Translations under genes and position numbers: made by a program
Notes under the pieces: model-generated
Databases searched by the model: none
Told to the model about the DNA's origin: nothing
Seen by the model: the letters and a program-made list of their open reading frames with translations, nothing else
Shown: positions 43,075-50,937 of the stretch, piece after piece
Layout of the letters: the number at the start of each line of letters is the position of its first letter
Numbering within the stretch: position 1 is the stretch's first letter
DNA from: Muribaculaceae bacterium Isolate-037 (Harlan)
Lineage (GTDB): Bacteria; Bacteroidota; Bacteroidia; Bacteroidales; Muribaculaceae
DNA length: 64,000 nt
Direction: 5' to 3'
Assembly: GCA_003762615.1 (NCBI GenBank)
Contig: RIAZ01000017.1
Span: 1 to 64,000 of the forward strand

Positions 43075-43087
43075 GCGGAGAGAGAGG
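43075..43087 (-). other. Attachment core between ICE and prophage (tRNA-Ser 3' end copy)
   Basis: GCGGAGAGAGAGG, identical to the left core at 8287-8299. The flanks do not form a tRNA. One integrase gene lies on each side (41567-42802 and 43227-44564), so this is best read as the ICE right end and prophage left end sharing one junction. Confidence 0.5.
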
Positions 43088-43226
43088 CTGATATACCTAT
43101 ATTTTCAATTATTTGCAACCATAACCAAACATACACACTAACAGCGGTTGGCGTGGCTACGGTTGTTTCATTGGGTAGGAGCATAATCAAACATTAACCA
43201 CAAATTCGGGTACTTTTTCGGGTACC

Positions 43227-44564
43227 CTATTTTTCGCCTTCGTCCGTAGTGGAACGATTAGAACCGAAAGAATTAAACCGTTCCATATTTTCAACCTTAG
43301 CATCATTGACAATTTTAATATAAGGCTTCATAGCCTTAAAGTCGCTGTGCCCTGTCCATTCCATAATAACCGGGGCCGGAATACCGAGCCGCAAAGCGTT
43401 CACAATAAAAGTACGCCGCCCTGCGTGGGTAGTAAGAACGGAATACTTTGGCACAACAACCTCGGAGCGTTCACTGCCGACATAGGAAACAATATTAACG
43501 GGTTCGTCAATTCCGGCAACTTCCGCCGCTTCGTGAAGGTTTTCGTTCATTTTTACGTTGCTTATAACGGGCAACGCTTTATCATTTGGAAGCCCTACGC
43601 CTTCGTATTTGTCAAGAAGGGCGAGGGCATATTTATTAAGTTCGATATGTAGCCGCGCCGTCGTTTTCTTTGTTACGATAGACATAAAGGGCGGCGTTTG
43701 TTCCCGGTGGATATCGGAACGCCGGAGTTTGGCAACGTCGGAATAGCGAAGCCCCGTAAAACAGCAGAAGCAAAACACATCACGGACAGCCGGAAGGGAA
43801 GGTTTATTAGCCGGAAATTCAAAGTTTAGGAAGTGTATAAGTTCGTCCCATTCCAAATAAATAACTTCTTTGCAGTCCAACCCCTTAAAACGGGGGCGGT
43901 ATTGCAAATGAGCAAGCCCCGTATAATAGCCATTGGCAGCAGCCCAACGCAAGAACCAACGAAGGAAGCCTACGTTTTTGGCTACGGTTGTGTTTAATTG
44001 CCTAACCTTCGTTTGCAGATGAGCCACAAAGCCCGCGAAGGTTGCTTTATCAAAGCCTTCTAAGGTTAGTTTCTTATTATAGTTCTTTAAGTGTGCTTTT
44101 AGACTACTGAATTTTGTATAGGTTGATTTAGTCCAATTATTCGTAACCCCCATTTCCCCGGTAAATAGGTCATAGACGGCGAAGAACCCTAACGGCTTTT
44201 CTTCCGGCTTCTTTTCTTCGGGCTTCGCACGTCCGGCGGCCAAGTCGAAGGCTTCCTTAAATTCGGCGACCGAAGGCGGGCGTTTATTGTCAAGTTCAAA
44301 CCGGGTAAGGACTTCTTCAATAGTGGAAGCCACAGCCATAACGCCGCGATTGATAGCTCCGGCTGTTTCGCCGTGGCTATTCTTATTTCCGAGCCGAACG
44401 CAACTATTAGCGTCGTCCCATTTTGCCGGGGCGATAACATAGCCAGAGCGGATATCGCACCGAAGACCGGCCCACGATACCCGGAGCCTTATGCCGACTT
44501 CTTCCGTAGCCTTCCCTTTATTGTTCGGCTTTATGTGTAGCCCTACCTTAATTTTGAACTTCAT
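43227..44564 (-). CDS. int: Tyrosine recombinase (integrase) of the prophage
   Basis: A 445-residue integrase of Bacteroidetes phage type: N-terminal arm-type domain, SAM-like domain (about 135-235, FFAVYDLFTGEMGVTNNWTK) and catalytic domain with TGLRYSDVAKL (Arg), THAGRRTFIVNA (H-x-x-R), TGHSDFKAMKPYIKI (His and Tyr). All catalytic residues are seen. The first gene of the prophage, on the minus strand, as usual for lysogeny modules. Its start overlaps the next gene by 17 bases. Confidence 0.92.
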   Translation of the reverse strand: MKFKIKVGLHIKPNNKGKATEEVGIRLRVSWAGLRCDIRSGYVIAPAKWDDANSCVRLGNKNSHGETAGAINRGVMAVASTIEEVLTRFELDNKRPPSVAEFKEAFDLAAGRAKPEEKKPEEKPLGFFAVYDLFTGEMGVTNNWTKSTYTKFSSLKAHLKNYNKKLTLEGFDKATFAGFVAHLQTKVRQLNTTVAKNVGFLRWFLRWAAANGYYTGLAHLQYRPRFKGLDCKEVIYLEWDELIHFLNFEFPANKPSLPAVRDVFCFCCFTGLRYSDVAKLRRSDIHREQTPPFMSIVTKKTTARLHIELNKYALALLDKYEGVGLPNDKALPVISNVKMNENLHEAAEVAGIDEPVNIVSYVGSERSEVVVPKYSVLTTHAGRRTFIVNALRLGIPAPVIMEWTGHSDFKAMKPYIKIVNDAKVENMERFNSFGSNRSTTDEGEK

Positions 44565-44862
44565 AAGTAAGCATTTTTCCGCGCCCGGTAAGTAGCCACT
44601 TCGCCGAAACGGGGTAACAGGCTGTAATATAGTGGGCGGCTTCCAATTCTATGCCCTTATAGCGGGGCTTGTAGTCCGGCTTCGGGGTAACGCCATAGCC
44701 TAACCGAAGTTCCCGATACTTCGGCGCACTAAGCCCGTATTCATTGCAGAACGCCTCAAGCGACGCAACCTTATTTAATTCTACAAGACGTTCCAACGCC
44801 AAGAAGAAACGGCGGCTTATTTCTTCTTTAATGGGCCAGGAAGTATTAACTACGCGGGGCAT
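44548..44862 (-). CDS. Phage HTH-like regulator
   Basis: A 104-residue protein with a helix-turn-helix-like middle (LEAFCNEYGLSAPKYRELRL) and the C-terminal pattern YPVSAKWLLTGRGKMLT, which is typical of Bacteroidetes phage repressors. It overlaps the integrase gene by 17 bases and the upstream 59-codon gene by 13, so the three are translationally linked. May control the integrase or lysogeny; not proven. Confidence 0.65.
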   Translation of the reverse strand: MPRVVNTSWPIKEEISRRFFLALERLVELNKVASLEAFCNEYGLSAPKYRELRLGYGVTPKPDYKPRYKGIELEAAHYITACYPVSAKWLLTGRGKMLTYEVQN

Positions 44863-45029
44863 AGTCCGGCGGCTTTGGCGTTGTCAACAATAGCGAAGTA
44901 GTCCGCTTCCGATATAACAATAGTTTCCCGACCGTCCAAGTACGCAGTTTCCAAAGCGTCGAAGACGTGGCGAGGGATAAACGGGTAGTAAGCCCGGTTA
45001 GAATAATAGGTATTTATAGCGATTTCCAT
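44850..45029 (-). CDS. Short hypothetical protein in the lysogeny operon
   Basis: A 59-codon frame from ATG at 45027-45029: MEIAINTYYSNRAYYPFI, RHVFDALETAYLDGRETIVI, SEADYFAIVDNAKAAGL. The residue mix is protein-like, and its stop overlaps the start of the next gene by 13 bases, which argues for a real gene. No family recognised. Confidence 0.6.
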   Translation of the reverse strand: MEIAINTYYSNRAYYPFIPRHVFDALETAYLDGRETIVISEADYFAIVDNAKAAGLCPA

Positions 45030-45254
45030 ATAGCTGAGTTATTTTTTCCGAATTTTGCGTTTACGGCACTTTAAGCCCCAAATGGTAGGAATTACCACCC
45101 CGAAAAAAACGGCGCGAAAAAGGGGCGTTTCTGTGCGTTCTACGGCGTATCACTTTACTACGGTGCTTATACCGCTACTTACCTGTATTTCTCGGCTTTA
45201 TATATAATAAGGTATAGCCAAAATTTCAGTATAAAGGAACGGTACGCCCAAGGA

Positions 45255-45662
45255 CTACCCGACAGCGGCAGAGGTTGCAGTGTCGCCCCGGTGGACATCC
45301 GCTTTTTTAGTAAGTTCGGTTAGCCGTTCGATAGTCCGCTGTTGACTTTCTATTATAGAGAGAAGGCGGGCTTTTTCTTCGCGGGCATCTTCCAAAAGTT
45401 TAAGCAGAATTTCGGAAGGTGCCGCTTCGTGGGCTTCCGGCTTTTCTTCGGGTAGAAGCATTTCGCCCTCGCCCATCATAAGCCACAGCGGATTAAGGCG
45501 GGGAAATTGTATGGTAATTTGTTGCAGAGTGTCCGGCATTATAGACTTGCGAATACTTTGTATATAGGCAGACCCCACACCGACCCGCCTACAAAATTCT
45601 CGTTCGCTGATACCTACAAACTTTATAAAGTCTTTAAGTCGCTCTTTTACTGTTCCTTCCAT
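45255..45662 (-). CDS. CI-like phage repressor
   Basis: A 135-residue XRE-type regulator: HTH (LKDFIKFVGISEREFCRRVG, VGSAYIQSIRKS), the LNPLWLMMGEGEML motif usual after such HTHs, then a coiled coil (about 80-122) for oligomerisation. It lacks a peptidase domain, so induction is not by RecA-stimulated self-cleavage. Divergent from the early genes across the operator region at 45710-45761, making it the likely lysogeny repressor. The gap 45030-45254 shows nothing beyond AT-rich sequence. Confidence 0.75.
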   Translation of the reverse strand: MEGTVKERLKDFIKFVGISEREFCRRVGVGSAYIQSIRKSIMPDTLQQITIQFPRLNPLWLMMGEGEMLLPEEKPEAHEAAPSEILLKLLEDAREEKARLLSIIESQQRTIERLTELTKKADVHRGDTATSAAVG

Positions 45663-45709
45663 TGCTTTGAATGGGTTAAATGTTAAAAATTCCTAAAAAC
45701 ACGTCCTTT

Positions 45710-45761
45710 GTATGGCAAACACTTGCATCGTGTATGGCAAAGTATTAACTTTGCATCGTGT
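45710..45761 (+). promoter_or_regulatory. Lysogeny switch: early promoter with paired operator repeats
   Basis: GTATGGCAAA occurs at 45710-45719 and 45732-45741, and TTGCATCGTGT at 45723-45733 and 45751-45761. TAACTTTG (45746-45753) is a -7 box for the plus strand; a second TAACTTTG on the minus strand just downstream (about 45773-45782) can serve the repressor gene. Direct repeats overlapping divergent promoters fit repressor operators. Confidence 0.6.
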
Positions 45762-45834
45762 TAGTAATTCAGTTGCAAAGTTAGCGAAAATTACGGCACG
45801 AAGCAATAACAAAAATTACTTAAATTTCAGTTAT

Positions 45835-46059
45835 ATGGACTTCACGACAACCCAAATTAACAGCAACTTCCGAATTAAAGTTAGCGGAGTAAACGGCGAA
45901 GGGAAGCGATTAAATACCCTCGTCGGAGTAAGCGGGCTTCTTCGTCTTATTGGCGAAAAATTAGCCAATAACCTACTAACCCGCGCCTTTAAGTGTATGC
46001 TTGATAAGTGCGTATGCAAACTTCGTCGCGGGCTTAAAATTACATTCTACTACAAATAA
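45835..46059 (+). CDS. Hypothetical early phage protein
   Basis: A 74-residue basic protein (TTQINSNFRIKVSGVNGEGK; LARAF-like helix, then CKLRRGLKITFYYK). The longer frame from 45712 would begin upstream of the early -7 box, so the ATG at 45835 is used. First gene of the early operon; position suggests a regulator or host-takeover protein, but no family is recognised. Confidence 0.6.
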   Translation: MDFTTTQINSNFRIKVSGVNGEGKRLNTLVGVSGLLRLIGEKLANNLLTRAFKCMLDKCVCKLRRGLKITFYYK

Positions 46060-46071
46060 GCATACAAGTAT

Positions 46072-46302
46072 ATGGCAAATAAAACTATTAAGGCTAAGGC
46101 AGTCGTAAAAGTGCTTACCGACTTCGGCTATTGGTGCCTGGCAGAGATACGCGGACTTAAAGAAGGCACAATATTAGAAGGCCGGTTTAACCCCAAAAAC
46201 AAAGCCTTTGATTTTTCCTACAACGGGCAAGACGCAATGCTGTGGATAGGACAAAACGGTGAACTAATAGAAGACGAAACAACTAACCCCATACAACAAT
46301 GA
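46072..46302 (+). CDS. Hypothetical early phage protein
   Basis: A 76-residue protein (TIKAKAVVKVLTDFGYWCLA; DAMLWIGQNGELIEDE). Small beta-rich body without signal or membrane segment. It overlaps the DUF3873 gene by 4 bases (ATGA). Function unknown. Confidence 0.6.
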   Translation: MANKTIKAKAVVKVLTDFGYWCLAEIRGLKEGTILEGRFNPKNKAFDFSYNGQDAMLWIGQNGELIEDETTNPIQQ

Positions 46303-46523
46303 GCATGAACGACAACCGGGGCTGTAGTGTTTGCCCCGCCGGAAGCGAGAACTACGAAGTATTCACTACCCGCCTACGTGGAAAGCGAGTTAAGCGCGTC
46401 CAATACGACTACCGCACCCCGGACGGGGAACTATTCGCTACCGTGGCTTCGTCCTTGATTGAGTGCCGCCACCGCCGCGATGAGTGGTTAGAGAAGCGAC
46501 AGGCAAACAAGGGTAAGGGTTAA
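46299..46523 (+). CDS. DUF3873 protein of the prophage
   Basis: A 74-residue DUF3873 protein sharing YDYRTPDGELFATVASSLIE and RHRRDEWLEKR with the ICE-encoded 39484-39705 protein. Two cysteines (CSVC) at the start are not in the ICE copy. Function unknown. Confidence 0.85.
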   Translation: MSMNDNRGCSVCPAGSENYEVFTTRLRGKRVKRVQYDYRTPDGELFATVASSLIECRHRRDEWLEKRQANKGKG

Positions 46524-46536
46524 TTTTCCCGATAGC

Positions 46537-46553
46537 CGTATCAAGTTAATACG
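46537..46553 (+). promoter_or_regulatory. 17-nt palindromic site, copy 1
   Basis: CGTAT-CAAGTTA-ATACG. The same site with one base changed stands at 56785-56801 before another phage operon. Located in the non-coding stretch 46524-46721. Confidence 0.55.
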
Positions 46554-46640
46554 AAGCAACCACAACTATATAGCAAGCCAACGGAGAAAGAATCCCTTTC
46601 GTGAAGGCTATAAACCGTTGACAACCGGGAACAGGCCGGA

Positions 46641-46691
46641 GCGCGGACGCAGCAAAAGCGGGCGTAGGAAGTTCGAGCCTTCCACCGCGCA
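46641..46691 (+). ncRNA. 51-nt tRNA-like fold
   Basis: GCGCGGA (46641-46647) pairs with ACCGCGC (46684-46690) over six bases, and GGAAG-TTCGAGC-CTTCC (46667-46683) is a perfect T-arm with the TTCGA loop, directly followed by the acceptor strand and A. Between them only 19 bases remain, with one small possible stem, so D- and anticodon arms are missing or fused. It could be a decayed tRNA or a compact tRNA mimic. A second hairpin (CAACGG near 46577 with CCGTTG near 46615) stands upstream. Confidence 0.4.
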
Positions 46692-46721
46692 CTAAATTCT
46701 AACCGCTTAATAATTCAAAAT

Positions 46722-46964
46722 ATGACATTGACAGCGACAAAAGCAGCCTTCCGAGGCTTCCGAAACGGACTTAAACAAGTAAAGATGGGCGACTACGAAG
46801 CCTGTATAGCCGACCTTTGGGCGGCATTGGGAATCAATAACCGCAATTCCTTCTATTGCTACCGCGACGGCAAGCAGGAGCCAAAAGCAAGCCAAGCTGT
46901 AGCAGTTACGGAAGTATTCGCCAAGTATGGAGTAACCGAAAATATTTGGGGGATATGCGACTAA
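46722..46964 (+). CDS. Hypothetical phage protein
   Basis: An 80-residue helical protein (AFRGFRNGLKQVKMGDYEAC; LWAALGINNRNSFYCYRDGK). The pattern resembles small phage DNA-binding proteins with a single HTH (SQAVAVTEVFAKYGVTENIW). Ends overlapping the LuxR-type gene by 10 bases. Function unknown. Confidence 0.6.
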   Translation: MTLTATKAAFRGFRNGLKQVKMGDYEACIADLWAALGINNRNSFYCYRDGKQEPKASQAVAVTEVFAKYGVTENIWGICD

Positions 46965-47362
46965 AAGCAGAGCTTACCCGACGGGAAGGCGAGGTAGCCG
47001 AGTTGTTGGCGTGGGGAGCGAGTAAGAAAGAAGTAGCCGAAAGGCTCTTTATTTCAGCCCGAACCGTAGAGAACACCGCCCGCAACATATACGCCAAGAT
47101 AGGCATCCAAAAGGCTACGGAACTTTGCGTTTGGTGGTTTTGCACAAAGTGCGGCGTTCCCGTGAGCTTAGACCCGCTTAAACGCGCCTTCATAGCGACA
47201 GCCCTGCTGTTGGTTATGGGCTTCCACGAATACAACGGCAATAACGACGACAACTATTTGTTACGCGGGGCCAGACCAACAACGGCACGGACAGCAAGAA
47301 CGCTGCGCCGGGCAAAGGACGAGAACGAAAATATTAACCCCTTCAACAACTTGATAGCATGA
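46955..47362 (+). CDS. Phage LuxR-type HTH protein with a membrane segment
   Basis: A 135-residue protein. The N-terminus is a LuxR HTH (LTRREGEVAELLAWGASKKE, VAERLFISARTVENTARNIY, AKIGIQKATEL), followed by a hydrophobic stretch (AFIATALLLVMGF, about residues 76-90) and a charged tail. The frame opens further upstream, but ATG at 46955, overlapping the previous stop, gives the HTH at the N-terminus. A membrane-tethered LuxR-type regulator in a phage is unusual. Confidence 0.65.
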   Translation: MRLKAELTRREGEVAELLAWGASKKEVAERLFISARTVENTARNIYAKIGIQKATELCVWWFCTKCGVPVSLDPLKRAFIATALLLVMGFHEYNGNNDDNYLLRGARPTTARTARTLRRAKDENENINPFNNLIA

Positions 47363-47610
47363 CAAGCGAGGAACTAAAAACAAAGATATTCGGCAAGACC
47401 GAAACCGGGGAACGGTACACGTTCCGGCAGTGGCTAATTTTCGTATGGTTCGCCCTGTCGCTATTCCTTCTTTGCGCAGCCGCCGACGACGCAAGTATAA
47501 CCGTATTATTGGTTCTATTCGCCAACTTCGCCGCTTCCGCCCATTACATTAACAAACTTCCGCTTCCCGAAGACCCGGAAAAATACTTATACGACGATGA
47601 AGAAGATTAA
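47359..47610 (+). CDS. Small phage membrane protein
   Basis: An 83-residue protein with two adjacent membrane segments (WLIFVWFALSLFLLCAAADD; TVLLVLFANFAASAHYI) and an acidic tail. Overlaps its neighbours by 4 and 14 bases. Function unknown. Confidence 0.6.
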   Translation: MTSEELKTKIFGKTETGERYTFRQWLIFVWFALSLFLLCAAADDASITVLLVLFANFAASAHYINKLPLPEDPEKYLYDDEED

Positions 47611-47890
47611 CCCCGACACCCGAATAATAGACCTTACCGTAGGCCAACTTTTGGATGTAGTCGAAGACCGAGTAAGGGCGGTTTTGGCGAACAAACCAAC
47701 AAAACAGGAAGGAGAACGCCGCTACGTCTACGGCCTTAAAGGATTGGCGAAACTATTAGGGTGCAGCAAGACGACCGCAAGCCGTATCAAGACTTCCGGG
47801 AAGATTGACAAAGCAATAACCCAAATAGGCGCACTTCTGATTATTGACGCGGATAAAGCCTTAGAGTTAGCCGGAAACAAAGAAAAGTAA
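47597..47890 (+). CDS. DUF3853 protein
   Basis: A 97-residue protein with LTVGQLLDVVEDRVRAVL and an HTH of excisionase type (YGLKGLAKLLGCSKTTASRI, KTSGKIDKAITQIG). DUF3853 proteins are common in Bacteroidetes phages and elements and probably bind DNA. Last gene before the recombination module. Confidence 0.85.
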   Translation: MKKINPDTRIIDLTVGQLLDVVEDRVRAVLANKPTKQEGERRYVYGLKGLAKLLGCSKTTASRIKTSGKIDKAITQIGALLIIDADKALELAGNKEK

Positions 47891-47914
47891 CAACACTAAA
47901 TAATTAACAGCTAT

Positions 47915-50020
47915 ATGAGCAGACAAGTAACACTAAAACGCCTTACCCTTGTAAACTTTAAGGGTTTGCGAAACGTAGCCGTAGAGTTCGGCGACGGCGT
48001 TACGACCATAAGCGGACGTAACGGAACCGGGAAGACCACAATAGCGGACTCCTTCGCGTGGCTTCTTTGGGGCAAAGACAGCGAAGGAAACTCCGACTCC
48101 AAATTTGGAATAAAGACCAACGACGCGGAAGGTAACTTTATTCCCGACCTTGAACACGAAGTAACCGGGCTTTTCGACGTGGTAGACACCGAAACCGGGG
48201 AAGCGTCAAGCGTGGAACTTCGCCGCGTCTACGTCGAGGAGTGGAAGACCCCCAAAGGCAGCACCGAGCGCACCCTGTCCGGGCACCATACCGACTACTT
48301 CTTTAACGGCGTACCCTTGAAGAAGGCGGAATACGACGCAAAGGTAGCCGCAATAATACCCGAAGACCTCTTTAAGGTCATTACGGATCCGTATTACTTC
48401 CTTACGCTTCATTGGAAGGCACAACGCGAATACTTGCTTACGATGGCGGGCAAGATTAACGACACGGACGTAGCAGCCACCCGCGAAGAATTTGCCGCCC
48501 TTCTGCACCGGGTAACAGGCAAGACGATGGAAGAATACAAAAAGGAAATTTCGGTACGTCGTGGCAGAATTGAAGCGCAGTTAGATAAGATACCGACCCG
48601 CAAAGACGAAGCCACCCGAAACACCCCGGTAGCCCCGGACTACGCCGCCCTTGAAAGCGAGAAGGCGCAGATACAGGAAGACCTCGCCAACATTGACGCG
48701 GCGGCAGCTTCCGAAGCAGAAGCCAACCGCGTAGCCTACGAACAGGCGGCAAAGATACAGGCGGAAATCAACACTAAGCGCGACGCACAGGCGAAGGCAT
48801 TACAGGACGCGAAGGAAGCAGCCCGCGCAGCAGCTTACGAAACCAACCGCGTAGCCGACGAAGCCGCCCGCGACCTCGCCCAAATACAGCGCGACGAGGA
48901 AAGCGAAAACAAATATTACTGCCGGGAGAAGTCAGTAATTACGGCTTCCATAGCCACTGCCAAACGCCGTAAAGAGGACTACGAAGCCCAAGTAGCCGAC
49001 CTTCGCAAGCGTTGGGAAGCCGTGAATAACGAACAATTCCAAGAACAGCAAGCCCCGACCGCAGGCCCGCTTATTTGCCCGGTATTCGGTCATCAGTGCG
49101 CCGACCCCGGAGCAGCCAACCGCCATCAGTGCGACGCAGCCGCCGCCGTCGAATCCTTCCGCAAGAACCAAGAAACCGCCCGCGCCGCCTTCATTGCCAA
49201 CCAAACCGCCCGACTTGACAAGATGGACGCGGAAGGCCAGGAACTAAACAGGCTTATAGCGGCACAGGACGCGGAAATAAAACGCCTTGAAGCGGAAGCC
49301 GTCGCCCTTGATACCAAGCACAACGCCGCCGTACAGGACTACGCCACAAAGAAGGCGACCTATAACAACACCATAGCCGCCAACCCCCGCGTAAGCACCG
49401 ACCCGCAAATAGACCCGCAGACGCTCCCGACGTGGGTAGCACTTCAAAAGGAGATAGACCAACTTAACGCCCGCCGTGCAGCCGTGACAGCTCCGACAAC
49501 ACAGGACACCGCCGCAGAGCGTCAGCAGAGCCGGGCGACCCTTCGCGCCCGCCTTTCCGAGATAGACCAAAAACTCGGACTTCGCGCCACCATTAAAGCC
49601 GCCGAAGCCCGTATAGTGGAACTTGATAAGGAAGCCGCTACGTTGGCACAGGAAAAGGCAGCACTTCAAACCGAAGAAGCCCTAATAGACGACTTCGTAA
49701 GATGTCGTATGGAAGAAGTAGAACGCCGTGTAAACGGATTGTTCGACGGCGTGGAGTTCCGAATGTATAAGACGCTTGTAAACGGCGAGAAAGAGCCGGA
49801 CTGCGTGGCCTACATTGGCGGGGTACGATACCAAGACAAGAACCACGCCGGGCAGATTAACGCCGGATTAGCCGTGATTAACGCCCTTTGTGCCTTCCAC
49901 GGAGTAACCGCCCCTATAATCGTCGATTACGCCGAGAGTGTAAACGACTTCATCCCCGTAAAAAGCCAATTAGTCCGGCTTGTAGTCACTACGGGGGAGT
50001 TCCAAGTAACAAACAACTAA
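47915..50020 (+). CDS. SMC/SbcC-like ATPase of the phage recombination module
   Basis: A 701-residue ATPase: Walker A ISGRNGTGKTTIADSFAWLL near residue 36, a long central coiled coil (about 215-560) with a CPVFGHQCADPGAANRHQC zinc-hook-like stretch near 395, and a C-terminal nucleotide-binding half including IIVDYAESVNDF (Walker B region). The design is that of SbcC/Rad50-like proteins, seen beside RecT genes in Bacteroidetes phages. It probably works with the downstream MBL-fold nuclease and annealing protein in DNA end processing. Confidence 0.8.
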   Translation: MSRQVTLKRLTLVNFKGLRNVAVEFGDGVTTISGRNGTGKTTIADSFAWLLWGKDSEGNSDSKFGIKTNDAEGNFIPDLEHEVTGLFDVVDTETGEASSVELRRVYVEEWKTPKGSTERTLSGHHTDYFFNGVPLKKAEYDAKVAAIIPEDLFKVITDPYYFLTLHWKAQREYLLTMAGKINDTDVAATREEFAALLHRVTGKTMEEYKKEISVRRGRIEAQLDKIPTRKDEATRNTPVAPDYAALESEKAQIQEDLANIDAAAASEAEANRVAYEQAAKIQAEINTKRDAQAKALQDAKEAARAAAYETNRVADEAARDLAQIQRDEESENKYYCREKSVITASIATAKRRKEDYEAQVADLRKRWEAVNNEQFQEQQAPTAGPLICPVFGHQCADPGAANRHQCDAAAAVESFRKNQETARAAFIANQTARLDKMDAEGQELNRLIAAQDAEIKRLEAEAVALDTKHNAAVQDYATKKATYNNTIAANPRVSTDPQIDPQTLPTWVALQKEIDQLNARRAAVTAPTTQDTAAERQQSRATLRARLSEIDQKLGLRATIKAAEARIVELDKEAATLAQEKAALQTEEALIDDFVRCRMEEVERRVNGLFDGVEFRMYKTLVNGEKEPDCVAYIGGVRYQDKNHAGQINAGLAVINALCAFHGVTAPIIVDYAESVNDFIPVKSQLVRLVVTTGEFQVTNN

Positions 50021-50034
50021 AAAATATTCCGACT

Positions 50035-50937
50035 ATGTGCAAGACCCCGGAACTTCCGGCTACCATAGTAGCCGCAAAAGAAAAATTTGAAGTTGCATTA
50101 CGCGACGCTTCGGCGATAGACATCGTAAACAACTTCGGCGCAGCCTTCAACGCCGCGAAAGTAATAACCCTTCTCCGCGAAGCCCTTACCGAAGAAGTGA
50201 TGGAAAAGGTATTTATGCCTTTGATGAACACAAAAGTAGGCTTTCGCACCGACCGCGACGGCAAGCCCGACAAGAACGGACGAGTAAAGCCGCCCTACGA
50301 AGTGGCTACCGTCCGCGAAGCGATAATAGATGCCGCAATAATTGGGCTTCTTCCTACCGGGAACCAGTTCAACATCATCAGCGGCACGATGTACCCCACG
50401 AAAGAAGGCTATACCGCCCTTCTAAAAAAGATTGGAGCGAAATACATTATCGACGTTCAACAGGACACAAGCCAAAACCCTGCCTACGCCGTATTCCCGT
50501 GCAAAGTAACGTATTCCTTTAACGGCGATAAAAATAGCCTTACGGTTCAAGCCACCGTCCGCCGCGACCAATACAGCAGCAACGACCAACTACGCGGAAA
50601 AGCGGAACGCCGCGCCAAGAAAGCCCTATACGAATACCTTACGGGAACAGACTACGGCGACGCGGACGAAACGAGCAGCCGCCCCAACATGGTAGTAGAT
50701 ACCGTGGCTGTCGAGATAAAGGAGCAGGTCAACACCGGCCCCGCTATTGGCTTCGACGACGCGGAAACGGTAATGGCCGAAGAAGTCCACGCCCCGGCAC
50801 AGGCAGAACCCGCGCCGCAGACATACGCCGCCCCGGTTCAGACACAAGCAGCTCCGGCACCCCAACCACAGGCACAGCCCCAGGCCGACCCACAACCGGC
50901 CCCGGCTTATAATACACCAAGAAAGCCCAATTTCTAA
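50035..50937 (+). CDS. RecT-like single-strand annealing protein
   Basis: A 300-residue protein. The central part (VREAIIDAAIIGLLPTGNQF, MYPTKEGYTALLKKIGAKYI) resembles RecT/Redbeta-type annealing proteins; the C-terminus is a Pro/Ala/Gln-rich tail (about 245-300). The upstream frame overlaps the ATPase gene; ATG at 50035 is used. The stop overlaps the start of the MBL-fold gene by one base. Assignment rests on the motif and on its neighbours, so medium confidence. Confidence 0.6.
   Translation: MCKTPELPATIVAAKEKFEVALRDASAIDIVNNFGAAFNAAKVITLLREALTEEVMEKVFMPLMNTKVGFRTDRDGKPDKNGRVKPPYEVATVREAIIDAAIIGLLPTGNQFNIISGTMYPTKEGYTALLKKIGAKYIIDVQQDTSQNPAYAVFPCKVTYSFNGDKNSLTVQATVRRDQYSSNDQLRGKAERRAKKALYEYLTGTDYGDADETSSRPNMVVDTVAVEIKEQVNTGPAIGFDDAETVMAEEVHAPAQAEPAPQTYAAPVQTQAAPAPQPQAQPQADPQPAPAYNTPRKPNF

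Noticed and set aside
46524-46721. A complete phage tRNA gene
   Set aside because: Only acceptor and T-arm can be formed; no D-arm or anticodon arm fits between them, and the 3' end is CTA rather than CCA.
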